The notes under the pieces were generated by a model. The model ran no database searches. It worked only from the letters and a program-made list of their open reading frames with translations, and was not told the origin of the DNA. The translations under genes and the position numbers were made by a program. Below, piece by piece: positions 1 to 7,988 of a stretch of DNA of 33,135 nucleotides. Numbering within the stretch: the first letter of the stretch is position 1; each line of letters starts with the position of its first letter. Source of the DNA: Ramlibacter tataouinensis (GTDB taxonomy: Bacteria > Pseudomonadota > Gammaproteobacteria > Burkholderiales > Burkholderiaceae_C). The DNA is taken from positions 1-33,135 of the forward strand of contig DIZF01000043.1 of the NCBI GenBank assembly GCA_002427815.1, read 5' to 3'.

Positions 1-22
1 TCGAGCCCCATCAGCCACCCCA
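1..22 (+). tRNA. tRNA-His, 3' end only (cut by window edge)
   Basis: The first 22 bases read as most of a T-loop, the 3' side of a T-stem (CCCAT), the 3' side of an acceptor stem (CAGCCAC), a C discriminator base and an encoded CCA. A C discriminator is the hallmark of tRNA-His, and the acceptor strand fits the betaproteobacterial tRNA-His that begins GTGGCTG. The anticodon lies outside the window, so the identity rests on the acceptor end alone. tRNA 3' ends are common integration sites for tyrosine recombinases, and integrase debris follows directly. Confidence 0.75.
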
Positions 23-37
23 AGATACATAAGGAAA

Positions 38-68
38 GCCCGCTATCAAAACGGTAGCGGGCTTTTTT
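38..68 (+). terminator. Rho-independent terminator after tRNA-His
   Basis: An 8-bp perfect stem (GCCCGCTA at 38-45, TAGCGGGC at 55-62) with a 9-nt loop is followed at once by six T residues (63-68). This is a textbook intrinsic terminator and ends tRNA-His transcription 16 nt after the CCA. Confidence 0.9.
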
Positions 69-80
69 CGTTGTGTTGCA

Positions 81-101
81 ATGTAGCCACCATGTAGCCA
101 C
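81..101. repeat. Tandem direct repeat ATGTAGCCAC x2
   Basis: ATGTAGCCAC occurs at 81-90 and again at 92-101, separated by one base. It lies between the tRNA-His terminator and the first element remnant, where integrase arm or attachment sequences of tRNA-targeting elements are found. The repeat is seen directly; a role in recombination is inference. Confidence 0.6.
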
Positions 102-110
102 TGGTACATC

Positions 111-412
111 GTTCTGACCTTTTCAGCTCTGGGCCTCGCCGGGTTGGTGGTCGGCATCGCTGACGGTGACACCACCACTGTCACTTGATGCCCAGCGCCA
201 GCAGCACAGGATCGGCTCGCCGGGATTGACGCGCCGGAGAAGCGCCAGGACTTCGGCAATCGGTCCAAGCAAAGCCTGAGCGGCATGGCGTACATGCGGC
301 AGGTGAGCGTGGAAACGGGCAAGACCGACCGATACGGCAGCCTGGTGCGCAAGGTCATGGTGAACGGGCAGGACGTGAACCTCGAACAGGTTCGCAGGGG
401 CATGGCGTGGCA
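111..412 (+). pseudogene. Thermonuclease (SNase-like) remnant with in-frame stop
   Basis: One reading frame (codons at positions divisible by 3) holds a hydrophobic leader-like stretch, then VVGIADGDT, an in-frame TGA at 186-188, then RLAGIDAPEKRQDFG, TDRYGSLV and DVNLEQVRRGMAW. These are the ordered landmarks of staphylococcal-nuclease-fold proteins: the metal-binding DGDT, the LAGIDAPE strand and the DRYGR-like loop. Homology stops near MAWH at about 412, so the C-terminus is also lost. Secreted SNase homologues often travel on betaproteobacterial integrative elements. The gene is broken by the internal stop and a truncated end and is probably cargo of the decayed island. Confidence 0.75.
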
Positions 413-441
413 CCTCCCGCCCGTCCGCCGACAGCTGGCTT

Positions 442-673
442 TCATCCACTGTTGCGGATCGCCTGACGGCATTCCTCCAGCACGACGAGCATTTCGTTGA
501 GCGCGGCGGCTGCTGCGAGCCGCAATTGGACACACATTCGCCGCCATCACCCCACTGGGGTCGGAGCCGCCGCGCACCAAGTACAGGGGGACGGCATCTC
601 GAAATACAAGCTCGGCAGCAAGGAGCGACTGCTCTGCCGCTTCCCACCGTGAGAGTGCTTCTTCAAAGGCCCA
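442..673 (-). pseudogene. Small conserved helical protein, frameshifted
   Basis: Reading the minus strand from about 673, one frame gives AFEEALSRWEAAEQSLLAAE and continues to about 535. A second frame then continues as LRLAAAAALNEMLVVLEE and ends at a TGA at 442-444. Joined, these give a protein of about 75 residues, mostly helical and rich in alanine and glutamate, resembling short hypothetical proteins seen beside integrases. A frameshift near 530 breaks it. Its N-terminus is fused in frame to an inverted integrase fragment (674-718), so its own start codon is lost. No function is assigned. Confidence 0.45.
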
Positions 674-766
674 CGCGCCGGTCAGGATCGTGAACGCCAT
701 CAGGGCCCGGTCCCGGCGCTCCACCCGGCTGGAGGTCACTAGATCAATGTGTTTCAGCTTCAACGA
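674..766 (-). pseudogene. Integrase core fragments, each inverted in place
   Basis: Minus-strand translation of 764-740 gives SLKLKHIDL and of 718-674 gives RRDRALMAFTILTGA. Both are core motifs of the tyrosine integrase whose C-terminal half lies just downstream on the plus strand (798-1349). In that family the order is RDRALxAFTxLTGA, then SLKLKHxDL, then DAREVxxKFSKTF. Along the plus strand the pieces appear in that order, but the first two are reverse-complemented individually. A single inversion would have swapped their order. The segment is non-functional. Confidence 0.65.
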
Positions 767-797
767 GGCGATGGCACTAGCCGCCGGGTCTGCGAAC

Positions 798-1349
798 CAG
801 GACGCCCGCGAGGTGCGTATCAAGTTCAGCAAGACCTTCATCACCTACTTTTTCCCGGTCGGCGACGACATTCGCCGCATCATCGAGGAGTGGGTAGCGT
901 TTCTGAGGCAGGAGCTGCTTTGGGGCAACGACGATCCGCTGTTCCCGGCAACTCGCGTGGCGCTGGGAGCGACTCGCCAGTTTGAGGCTGCGAGGTTGGA
1001 GCGGGCGCACTGGAGCAGCGCTGCCCGAATTCGGACTATCTTTCGCGACGCCTTCGTAGCCGCCGGCCTCCCGTACTTCAACCCACACAATTTCAGGAAC
1101 ACTCTTGTTCGTCTGGGACAGACTGTCTGCCAGACCCCGGAGGAGTTCAAGGCATGGAGTCAAGACCCGGGGCACGAGAAGGTCTTGACGACCTTTCTGA
1201 GCTATGGCTAGGTGGAAAGCTCGCGCCAAGGGGCGATCATCCGGAATCTGGCAAACGCACAAACTGCCGTACACCAGGATGTCAGCGAGCTGGCGAAGGC
1301 GCTGATGCGGGAAATGCGCGACTTTGGCCAGGGAGCGCGGATCATTTGA
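798..1349 (+). pseudogene. Tyrosine site-specific integrase, C-terminal half with amber stop
   Basis: The plus-strand frame reads DAREVRIKFSKTFITYFFPV, then HNFRNTLV (His and Arg of the HxxR box), then GHEKVLTTFLSYG, which carries the late catalytic His and the nucleophile Tyr of the tyrosine recombinase fold. A TAG stop at 1209-1211 follows SYG directly, and the same frame then continues with plausible family C-terminus (RQGAIIRNLA and a charged helix) to a TGA at 1347-1349. The N-terminal half is missing or scrambled, so the gene is dead. Together with the tRNA-His end it marks an old tRNA-targeted element. Confidence 0.8.
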
Positions 1350-1465
1350 GCAGGTACGGCGACATGCTGACGAACGCCTCGATGAAGGAAAGCGGAAAAC
1401 TTCGCGAGTTTGTATCGCCAAAGCTGTGCATGCGGCCTAGCGTGAACAGCCACCGATAGTCCACA

Positions 1466-1549
1466 GGAGGTGAAACTCTCCCGGTGGGGCGGCCGGACTT
1501 CGGCCCGTTCCTGGTCCTGTGTGGGTTCGACTCCGACTCTCTTCCGCCA
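1466..1549 (+). pseudogene. Degenerate selC-like tRNA-Sec
   Basis: The segment starts GGAGGTGAAACTCTC, has the GGTGGGGCGGCCGGACTTC block typical of the bacterial tRNA-Sec D-arm and anticodon 5' side, and ends GGTTCGACT...CTTCCGCCA as selC genes do. It spans about 84 nt against roughly 95 for an intact gene. The UCA anticodon and most of the long variable arm are missing, the acceptor strands no longer pair, and the T-stem has a mismatch. It is best read as a broken or recombined selC copy, possibly left by integration. The flanking 1350-1465 and 1550-1686 show no other gene apart from the palindrome listed separately. Confidence 0.45.
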
Positions 1550-1635
1550 GGCGGCGATGAAGCGCCTGGCCGCACAAGTGAAAAGAAAACTCAGTCGCGC
1601 AAGTTTCGAAATCTGGAACTTGATATTGTTATCCG

Positions 1636-1647
1636 GAACTACTGTTC
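1636..1647. promoter_or_regulatory. Palindrome upstream of the IclR gene
   Basis: GAAC-tact-GTTC (arms 1636-1639 and 1644-1647) lies 40 bp before the IclR start, in an AT-richer stretch. IclR-family regulators usually bind short palindromes in their own promoter region, so this is a candidate autoregulatory operator. The site is short and the assignment is inference. Confidence 0.3.
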
Positions 1648-1686
1648 TACAGTGACGCCCATGACAACGCAGACCAGCCTGTTCCG

Positions 1687-2514
1687 ATGAGCGGCCGCCG
1701 AACGAGCGCCAGCCTGCCGGTCGTCGCCGACGCGAGTGGCGCCGACGGTGCGCAAACGCTGGTCAAGGGGCTGGCCGTGTTGCGGGCGTTTCGCGCCGGC
1801 GAACGCTATCTCGGCAACAGCGACATTGCCGAGCGCACCGGCTTCACGCGGCCGACGGTGTCGCGTATTGCGGGCACGCTGGCGCAGCTTGGGTACCTTC
1901 GCTATTCGGAAGCCCTTGGCAAATACGCGCTCGGCACGGTCCTGCTGTCACTGGCCTATCCGATGCTGGCAGGCCTGACGATCCGGCAGATCGCCCGGCC
2001 GCTGATGAAGGGCCTGGCGGACGAGATCGAGGGGCAGGTGTCGATGGGCATGCCGGCCGACTGCGAAATGGTGTTCATCGAAACCTCTCGCAGCCCGCGC
2101 CATCGCCACACGCTGCCGGAAGTCGGAGCCACCACGTCGATGCTGGTGAGCGCCATGGGCCGCGCCTACCTGGCCGCGCTGACGCCGGCTGCCCGCGAGG
2201 CCATGCTGGCGCGGCTTCATGCGCAAGAGCCGGAACTCGCCGAGAGCTTTGCCTCCAAGGTCGACCAGGCCTGCCAGGATCTGCTGCAGCTCGGATTCAC
2301 CCGGTCGTGCGGCGACGTACGTCCGGAACTGCACGCCTGCGCCGTGCCGCTGCGAACACGCATCGACGGCGAAATAGTCGTCGTGAACTGCAGTGTGCCG
2401 GCCTACAAACTCAAGCGCGGCCAGCTCGAAGCCGGCGTTGGACCGCAACTCGTGGCCGTGGCGCGCCAGATCGACAGCGCCATGGGCCAATCGCTTTACA
2501 GCAGAGCGGCATGA
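1687..2514 (+). CDS. IclR-family transcriptional regulator
   Basis: A 275-residue protein of normal IclR length. Residues about 25-85 form the winged helix-turn-helix (TLVKGLAVLRAF, then GNSDIAERTGFTRPTVSRIA, then LGYLRY). Residues about 100-270 form the ligand-binding domain. These proteins act as dimers and usually control adjacent genes for aromatic or organic acid catabolism in response to a small acid. The gene lies 28 bp upstream of the first Bug receptor in the same orientation, so it probably controls the operon from 2543 to 10558. The ATG at 1687 starts just before the conserved region. The ligand cannot be predicted. Confidence 0.9.
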   Translation: MSGRRTSASLPVVADASGADGAQTLVKGLAVLRAFRAGERYLGNSDIAERTGFTRPTVSRIAGTLAQLGYLRYSEALGKYALGTVLLSLAYPMLAGLTIRQIARPLMKGLADEIEGQVSMGMPADCEMVFIETSRSPRHRHTLPEVGATTSMLVSAMGRAYLAALTPAAREAMLARLHAQEPELAESFASKVDQACQDLLQLGFTRSCGDVRPELHACAVPLRTRIDGEIVVVNCSVPAYKLKRGQLEAGVGPQLVAVARQIDSAMGQSLYSRAA

Positions 2515-2542
2515 ACCATTCATTCACTCGACGGAGACAAGC

Positions 2543-3505
2543 ATGAACTTCAGAAGACTTCTCCTCGCAGGCGCGCTGGCAGCGTCGGCGTTCGGCCCCG
2601 CGCTGGCCCAATCGTGGCCAGCCAAGCCGATCCACTTCATCGTGCCATTCCCGGCCGGCGGCCCCACCGATCAACTGACCCGCAAACTGGGGCAGCAGCT
2701 GACGATCGCGCTGGGCCAACCGGTGATCGTCGAGAACGTGGCGGGCGCGATGGGATCCATCGGATTGGCCAAGCTGGCCCGTGCTGCGCCGGACGGCTAC
2801 ACCTTCGGGCTGGGTGCCCACAGCACCCATGCGATCGCTCCGCATGTGACCAAGCTGTCCTATGACCCTGTCACCGACCTGCAGCCGATCGGTGGATTGG
2901 TGACCTTCGCCTATGTACTGATCACCAACCCGGCGGAGCCCGCCAAGGACGTGGCAGGGCTGGTGGCCCGCTCCAAGACGGTGCCGGGCGGCATCAGCTT
3001 CGGCTCGTCCGGGCCCGGCGGCGGCAATCACATCCTCGGCGAAATGCTGGCCCTGCAAACCGGTGCCGTCCTCAACCACATCCCCTACAAAGGCACCGCG
3101 CCGGCGCAACAGGACGTGATGGCCGGCCACATCAGCTTCATGTTCGATGTCGTCAGCACCGCGGCGCCGCTGATCAAGGCCGGCAAGCTTCGTGCGCTCG
3201 GCGTCACGGGCAAGACGCGCAGCCGCACGCTGCCCGACGTGCCGACGATTGCCGAGTCGGTGCCCGATTTCGGCGGACTTGGCTGGTTTGCGTTCTTCGG
3301 CCCGAAGGGATTGCCGCCGGAGATCACGCAACGCATGAACCTCGAGATCAACAAGATCTACCGCAGCCCGGACTTCACGGCCTTTCTGGATTCGGCGGGC
3401 TATGAGCCGGTGATCGGCTCGCCGGAGCAGCTCGGCAAGACGGTGGCGAGCGATTACGCCGCCTGGGGCAAGGCGATCAAGGCCGCCGGGATCAAGCCCG
3501 AATGA
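2543..3505 (+). CDS. Bug-family periplasmic solute-binding protein (TTT receptor)
   Basis: A 320-residue tripartite tricarboxylate transporter receptor. The ATG at 2543 is chosen because it follows a GGAGA ribosome site and opens a clear signal peptide (MNFRRLLLAGALAASAFGPA, cleavage after ALA). The mature protein starts WPAKPIHFIVPFPAGGPTD, the diagnostic Bug N-terminus, followed by YDPVTDLQPI and PYKGTAPAQQDVMAGHI. Bug proteins bind carboxylates or similar solutes in the periplasm. No TctA/TctB membrane genes are nearby, as is usual for the many orphan Bug genes of Burkholderiales. It probably captures the substrate degraded by the downstream enzymes. Confidence 0.93.
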   Translation: MNFRRLLLAGALAASAFGPALAQSWPAKPIHFIVPFPAGGPTDQLTRKLGQQLTIALGQPVIVENVAGAMGSIGLAKLARAAPDGYTFGLGAHSTHAIAPHVTKLSYDPVTDLQPIGGLVTFAYVLITNPAEPAKDVAGLVARSKTVPGGISFGSSGPGGGNHILGEMLALQTGAVLNHIPYKGTAPAQQDVMAGHISFMFDVVSTAAPLIKAGKLRALGVTGKTRSRTLPDVPTIAESVPDFGGLGWFAFFGPKGLPPEITQRMNLEINKIYRSPDFTAFLDSAGYEPVIGSPEQLGKTVASDYAAWGKAIKAAGIKPE

Positions 3506-3533
3506 ACCGCCGGGCTAGTGCACGAGGAATACC

Positions 3534-5642
3534 ATGAGCAAGGAATCGGGCGACAGCCTGAGTGCGCTGTTTGCGCCGGACTCGGTTGCCATCATCGGCG
3601 CCTCGGACGATCCGGACCGGCTGTCGGGCCGGCCCGTCCGCTACCTCCTGGAAGGCGGCTACGCCGGCGCCATCTATCCGGTCAACCCCAACCGCGATCG
3701 CGTGCAGGGCCTGCAGGCCTATCCCTCCATCGAGGCGTTGCCGCAGACGCCGGCGGTCGCCCTGATCGTGGTGCCGGCCAAGGCCGTCAAGGAAGCCGTA
3801 ATCGCCTGCGCCCAGCGGGGCGTCCGCGGCGTCTACCTGCTGTCCGGCGGCTTCGCCGAGAGCGGCGAGGAAGGGGAGCTGTCGCAGCGCGAGATCCAGC
3901 GGATCGCCGCAGAGGCGGGCATGCGGATGCTGGGGCCCAACTGCCTCGGCGCATTCAACTCGCAGACGCGTTTCTTCGGCACCTTCGCCAGCTCGCTGGA
4001 GGGCAGTCTGCCCGACAGCGGCCCGGTCGCGATCGTGAGTCAGAGCGGCGCGTACGGGCAGCACCTGGCCTACCTGGTGCGTAAGCGCGGCCTGGGCGTC
4101 AAATACCTGATCTCGACCGGCAACGAAATCGACGTCGAGTTGGCCGAATGCATCGCCTGGCTGGCCGGACAGCCCGAGGTCGAGGTGATCCTGGCGTACG
4201 CCGAAGGCATACGGCAGGGCCAGCGTCTCACCGAGGCCCTCGAGGGCGCGCGCCGCGCCGGCAAGCCGGTGATCTTCGTGAAGGTCGGCTCGTCCGATGC
4301 CGGTGCCCGTGCGGCCGCCTCGCACACCGCCGCGCTGGCGGGTTCGGATGCGGTGCACGACGCGGTGTTCCGGCAGTTCGGCGCCTATCGCGCTTCGAGC
4401 ACGGACGAACAGGTGGATGTAGCCTACGCCTGCGTCAAGGCGCGGCCCATGGCTGGGTCCAAGGTCGGGATCGTCACCCTCTCGGGTGGTTTTGGCGTGC
4501 AGGCCGCTGACGCCGCCGAGCGCGTGGGACTCGAGGTGTCGCCGCTGTTGGCGGAAGCCCGGGCCCGGCTGGGCGCGCTGTTGCCCGGGGGCGGTGGAAC
4601 CAATCCGATCGACGTGACAGGACAAGCGGTCAACGACGTGGGCCTGCTCTCCGAAAGCCTTGGTGTGGTCACCGGGGACGGCGGCTATGACGCCTTGTTC
4701 GTCTGCCTGACGACGACACCGCTCGCTGCGGCACTGGAAGGCCCGATCCGCCACGCGCTGGTGGCGAGCACCGCTGAATACCGCCGCGAGCACCCCGTGG
4801 TGCTCCTGATGGTCGCCGCGCCCGCTGTGGTGGCGGCGTATGAAGCCGAAGGCTTTCTGGTCTTCGAAGACGTGGTCCGCGCCGTGAAGGCCGTAGGCGC
4901 GCTGGCTTTCTTCCAGCGTTCGTTCCAGCGCGGCGAGATCGCCGCCCCAGCGCTGCCGGCCGCTGTGGCTGTGCCGGCGGGAGCGATCTCGGAGGTGCAG
5001 GCGAAGCGCCTGCTCCGCAGCGCCGGCGTGCCGCTGCTCGGGGAGGTGCTGGTTCGCAGCGCCGAAGAGGCGGTGGCCGCAGCGCAGATCGCTGGAGCCC
5101 CGGTGGCCATGAAGATCGTCTCTCCGGACATCCTCCACAAGACCGAGATCGGCGGTGTCCTGCTCGGCGTCAGCGGCGCGAGCTCGGTGCGTCAAGCCCA
5201 CGACACGTTGCTCACCCGGGCGGCGGCCGCGGCGCCGGAAGCGCGCATCGATGGCGTTCTGGTCAGCCCGATGGCCGGCCAGGGCGTGGAAACCATTCTC
5301 GGTGTCGTGCGTGACCCGATCTTCGGCCCGATCGTCATGTTCGGTCTGGGCGGCGTCTTGGCGGAGTGCTTCCGCGACACCTCGTTTCGGGTGGCGCCGA
5401 TCTGCGCCGCGGAAGCGCATCGCATGGTGGAGGAAACCCGGGCCGCGCTTCTGCTGCGCGGCTGGCGCGGCGCGCCGCCCTCCGATCTCGATGCACTGGT
5501 CGATGCCATCGTCAACCTGTCGCGGTTCGCCGCCGCGAACGCCACCACGATCGAGAGCATTGACGTCAATCCCTTCCTGGTCCGGACGAAGGGCGCGGGC
5601 GCGGTGGCGCTCGACGCCGTGGTCATTGGGAGCAAGCAATGA
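3534..5642 (+). CDS. ADP-forming acetate--CoA ligase family (acyl-CoA synthetase)
   Basis: A 702-residue single-chain fusion of alpha and beta parts of NDP-forming acyl-CoA synthetases. Residues about 8-105 are the CoA-binding Rossmann domain (SVAIIGASDDPDRLSGRPV). Residues about 160-290 are succinyl-CoA-ligase-like, with ASHTAALAGSD holding the phospho-accepting His. Residues about 480-700 are the ATP-grasp domain (VAMKIVSPDILHKTEIGGV, then GPIVMFGLGGVLAE). It activates a carboxylic acid to its CoA thioester with ATP. A GAGGAA ribosome site precedes the ATG. The stop overlaps the next start (ATGA, 5639-5642), showing translational coupling to the dehydrogenase. The acid is unknown. Confidence 0.9.
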   Translation: MSKESGDSLSALFAPDSVAIIGASDDPDRLSGRPVRYLLEGGYAGAIYPVNPNRDRVQGLQAYPSIEALPQTPAVALIVVPAKAVKEAVIACAQRGVRGVYLLSGGFAESGEEGELSQREIQRIAAEAGMRMLGPNCLGAFNSQTRFFGTFASSLEGSLPDSGPVAIVSQSGAYGQHLAYLVRKRGLGVKYLISTGNEIDVELAECIAWLAGQPEVEVILAYAEGIRQGQRLTEALEGARRAGKPVIFVKVGSSDAGARAAASHTAALAGSDAVHDAVFRQFGAYRASSTDEQVDVAYACVKARPMAGSKVGIVTLSGGFGVQAADAAERVGLEVSPLLAEARARLGALLPGGGGTNPIDVTGQAVNDVGLLSESLGVVTGDGGYDALFVCLTTTPLAAALEGPIRHALVASTAEYRREHPVVLLMVAAPAVVAAYEAEGFLVFEDVVRAVKAVGALAFFQRSFQRGEIAAPALPAAVAVPAGAISEVQAKRLLRSAGVPLLGEVLVRSAEEAVAAAQIAGAPVAMKIVSPDILHKTEIGGVLLGVSGASSVRQAHDTLLTRAAAAAPEARIDGVLVSPMAGQGVETILGVVRDPIFGPIVMFGLGGVLAECFRDTSFRVAPICAAEAHRMVEETRAALLLRGWRGAPPSDLDALVDAIVNLSRFAAANATTIESIDVNPFLVRTKGAGAVALDAVVIGSKQ

Positions 5643-6766
5643 AGCACAACAACGACGACGACGACACGCTGCGCATGCTCAGTGATGCGGCTGCGGCCTT
5701 CGCCAAGCCCGACGCGCAGCGGACGCGAACGGCACGCGACCAGCACCAGGGGTGCGACCCGGCCGTATGGCGCGACATCGCGGCCATGGGGTGGCTGGCG
5801 GCGACGCTGCCCGAAGCCAAGGGCGGGCTCGGCGTGGGCCTGCCTGCCGGAACCACGATTGCACGTCGGCTCGGGTATGCAGGCCACCACGAACCCTTTG
5901 TCGCGGCGGGCCTCATGGCGGTGGAGTGTCTCGCCGCCAGCGGCTCGGATGCCGCGCCGCTGCTGACGGCGGTGGCCGACGGCCAACAGCTGGCCGGCCT
6001 CGCATGGCAGCCCGCCGACGGCGCGTTGGAGCCTGACGCCACGCAGGTGGTCGGCACGCCCAGCGGCGAGCGGACGACGCTGTCGGGGGTATGCCGCTTT
6101 GTCGCCGTGCCGCAGGCTGACGTCTTCATCGTGGCGGCCAAGACCCGCAACCAACTCGCGCTGTACCGCGTGCCACGCCGCGCGGCCGGACTGCTGGTGG
6201 AGCCGGAAGCGGCCGCCGACGGGACCATGCTGGGGCGGTTGACGCTCTCCGGCATGCAACTCGGCGCCGACGCGCTGCTGGCGCAAGGCGAAGCGGCGTC
6301 AACCGCGCTGGAGCGCGCGCTCGACGCGGGAGTGCTGGCGACCTCCGCAGAGCTGCTTGGCATCATGGAACGCGCGCTGGAGCTCACGCTCGAATATCTG
6401 AAGACCCGGCACCAGTTCGGCCAGCCGATCGGCGCCTTCCAGGCGCTGCAGCACCGCGCTGTGGACATGTGGATCCAGAAGCAGCTCACCGCGGCCGCGC
6501 TGCGGTCCGCGTTGAAGGTGTTCGACGACCCCGCCGCCGATGTGCATGCGAGGCGGCTGGCGGCGAGCAGCGTGAAGGCACGCGCTTCGCAGGCGGCGCT
6601 GTTCGTCTGCGGCCAGTCGGTGCAGCTGCACGGCGCCATCGGGTTCACCGATGAATGCGAGCTCGGCGTCTGCGTCAACCGCGGGCTCACGCTGGCGGCG
6701 CGCTATGGCAATGCAGCCCAGCATCGCCGCCGATACGGCGCGCTCTCGCTGCCCGCCCACCACTGA
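5639..6766 (+). CDS. Acyl-CoA dehydrogenase, short variant
   Basis: A 375-residue acyl-CoA dehydrogenase-like flavoprotein. The C-terminal helical domain carries YLKTRHQFGQPIGAFQALQH, a strong family signature, and QLHGAIGFTDECELGVCVNR near the end. The middle beta domain is weakly conserved, as in the smaller subunits of two-component dehydrogenases. The usual catalytic Glu context is not obvious, so this may be a partner or regulatory subunit of the dehydrogenase that follows. It overlaps the CoA ligase by 4 nt and lies 21 bp before the second dehydrogenase, so the two probably form a heteromer oxidising an acyl-CoA to an enoyl-CoA. Confidence 0.87.
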   Translation: MKHNNDDDDTLRMLSDAAAAFAKPDAQRTRTARDQHQGCDPAVWRDIAAMGWLAATLPEAKGGLGVGLPAGTTIARRLGYAGHHEPFVAAGLMAVECLAASGSDAAPLLTAVADGQQLAGLAWQPADGALEPDATQVVGTPSGERTTLSGVCRFVAVPQADVFIVAAKTRNQLALYRVPRRAAGLLVEPEAAADGTMLGRLTLSGMQLGADALLAQGEAASTALERALDAGVLATSAELLGIMERALELTLEYLKTRHQFGQPIGAFQALQHRAVDMWIQKQLTAAALRSALKVFDDPAADVHARRLAASSVKARASQAALFVCGQSVQLHGAIGFTDECELGVCVNRGLTLAARYGNAAQHRRRYGALSLPAHH

Positions 6767-6787
6767 GCCCCTCCACTGGAGAACGAC

Positions 6788-7960
6788 ATGCGCTACGGTG
6801 TCCCGCAGGAACAGGACTGGAACCAGCTCGGCGACGAGGAGTTCCGGCTGCACGTCCGAACAGACTTCGAGACTTACTACCCCGGGGAGTTGCGCTATCT
6901 CCCGCACCGGCTGCGCTGGTCGCAGCTGCAGGACTGGTACCGCCGGATGGCGGCCAAGGGCTGGCTCGCGCCCGCCTGGCCGCTCGAGTACGGCGGCATG
7001 GGCCTGTCGCACTCCAAGCTGCTGATCTTCCTGGAAGAACAAGAGCGCTGGGGCATCGCCCGCTACCAGGACCACGGGGTGCTGATGATCGGGCCGCTGC
7101 TGCTGCGCTACGGCACCGAGGCGCAGCGCCAGCGCTACCTGCCGCCCATCCTCGCCTGCGAGGAGATCTGGTGCCAGGGCTATTCGGAACCCAACGCCGG
7201 ATCCGACCTCGCCAGCCTGCGCACGCGCGCCGACCGCGACGGCGATGCCTTTGTCGTCAACGGCCAGAAGACGTGGACCACGCTGGCGATGGATGCGACC
7301 CACATCTTCGTGCTGGCACGGACCGACCAGGCCGCCAAGAAGCAGGAAGGCATCAGCTTCCTGCTGATCGACATCAGGACGCCGGGCATCCGGGTGCGCC
7401 CGATCCGTGACATCGCCGGCAACGAAGAGTTCTGCGAGGTCTTCTTCGACGACGTGCGCGTGCCGGCGGACTGCCTGCTCGGCGAGCTGAACAAGGGCTG
7501 GACCGTCGCCAAGTCGCTGCTCGGATTCGAGCGCATCGCACTGGGAACGCCCAAGTTCTGCGAGTACGGACTGCAGGTCCTGACGCGCATCGCGCAGGCC
7601 ACCGGCGCCGCGGCCGATCCGGTCTTCCGCGACAAGTTCGCGGCGCTGCAGCTGGACGTGGCGCACCTTGCCGATGCCTACAGCGGCTTTGCCGAGATCC
7701 TGGTGCGGGGCGAGACGATCGGCCAGGACGTGTCGCTGCTGAAGATCTGGTCGACCGAGACCTTCCAGCGCATCGCCGACCTCAGCATCGAAACGGCCGG
7801 TTCGGCGGGCGCGCTGGTCGGCAAGGTCAAGCTCGGTGACGAGGACCTCAACGTCGTCGGCAGCTGGTACAAGGCGCGTCCGGCCACCATCTATGGCGGC
7901 AGCAACGAGATCCAGCGCAACATCATCGCCAGGCAGGTACTCGACCTGCCGGCGCGTTAA
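6788..7960 (+). CDS. Acyl-CoA dehydrogenase
   Basis: A 390-residue acyl-CoA dehydrogenase with all landmarks: N-terminal helical domain, the FAD-binding signature (WCQGYSEPNAGSDLASL, then VNGQKTWTT), and a C-terminal YGGSNEIQRNIIARQVL. It transfers electrons from the alpha-beta bond of an acyl-CoA through FAD, normally to ETF. A GGAGAACGAC ribosome site precedes the ATG. Its length and motifs are those of a fully active member, in contrast to the shorter upstream partner. The operon context points to a small or branched acyl-CoA rather than a fatty acid, but the substrate is inference. Confidence 0.93.
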   Translation: MRYGVPQEQDWNQLGDEEFRLHVRTDFETYYPGELRYLPHRLRWSQLQDWYRRMAAKGWLAPAWPLEYGGMGLSHSKLLIFLEEQERWGIARYQDHGVLMIGPLLLRYGTEAQRQRYLPPILACEEIWCQGYSEPNAGSDLASLRTRADRDGDAFVVNGQKTWTTLAMDATHIFVLARTDQAAKKQEGISFLLIDIRTPGIRVRPIRDIAGNEEFCEVFFDDVRVPADCLLGELNKGWTVAKSLLGFERIALGTPKFCEYGLQVLTRIAQATGAAADPVFRDKFAALQLDVAHLADAYSGFAEILVRGETIGQDVSLLKIWSTETFQRIADLSIETAGSAGALVGKVKLGDEDLNVVGSWYKARPATIYGGSNEIQRNIIARQVLDLPAR

Positions 7961-7988
7961 CCACCGCAAGGACCCGAAGGAGCACCAC

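Noticed and set aside
3492..5639. Long minus-strand open frame (over 700 codons) opposite the CoA ligase
   Set aside because: It is an antisense shadow of a high-GC gene: its protein is rich in Arg, His, Gly and Ala with no domain, while the plus strand encodes a clear three-domain ligase.
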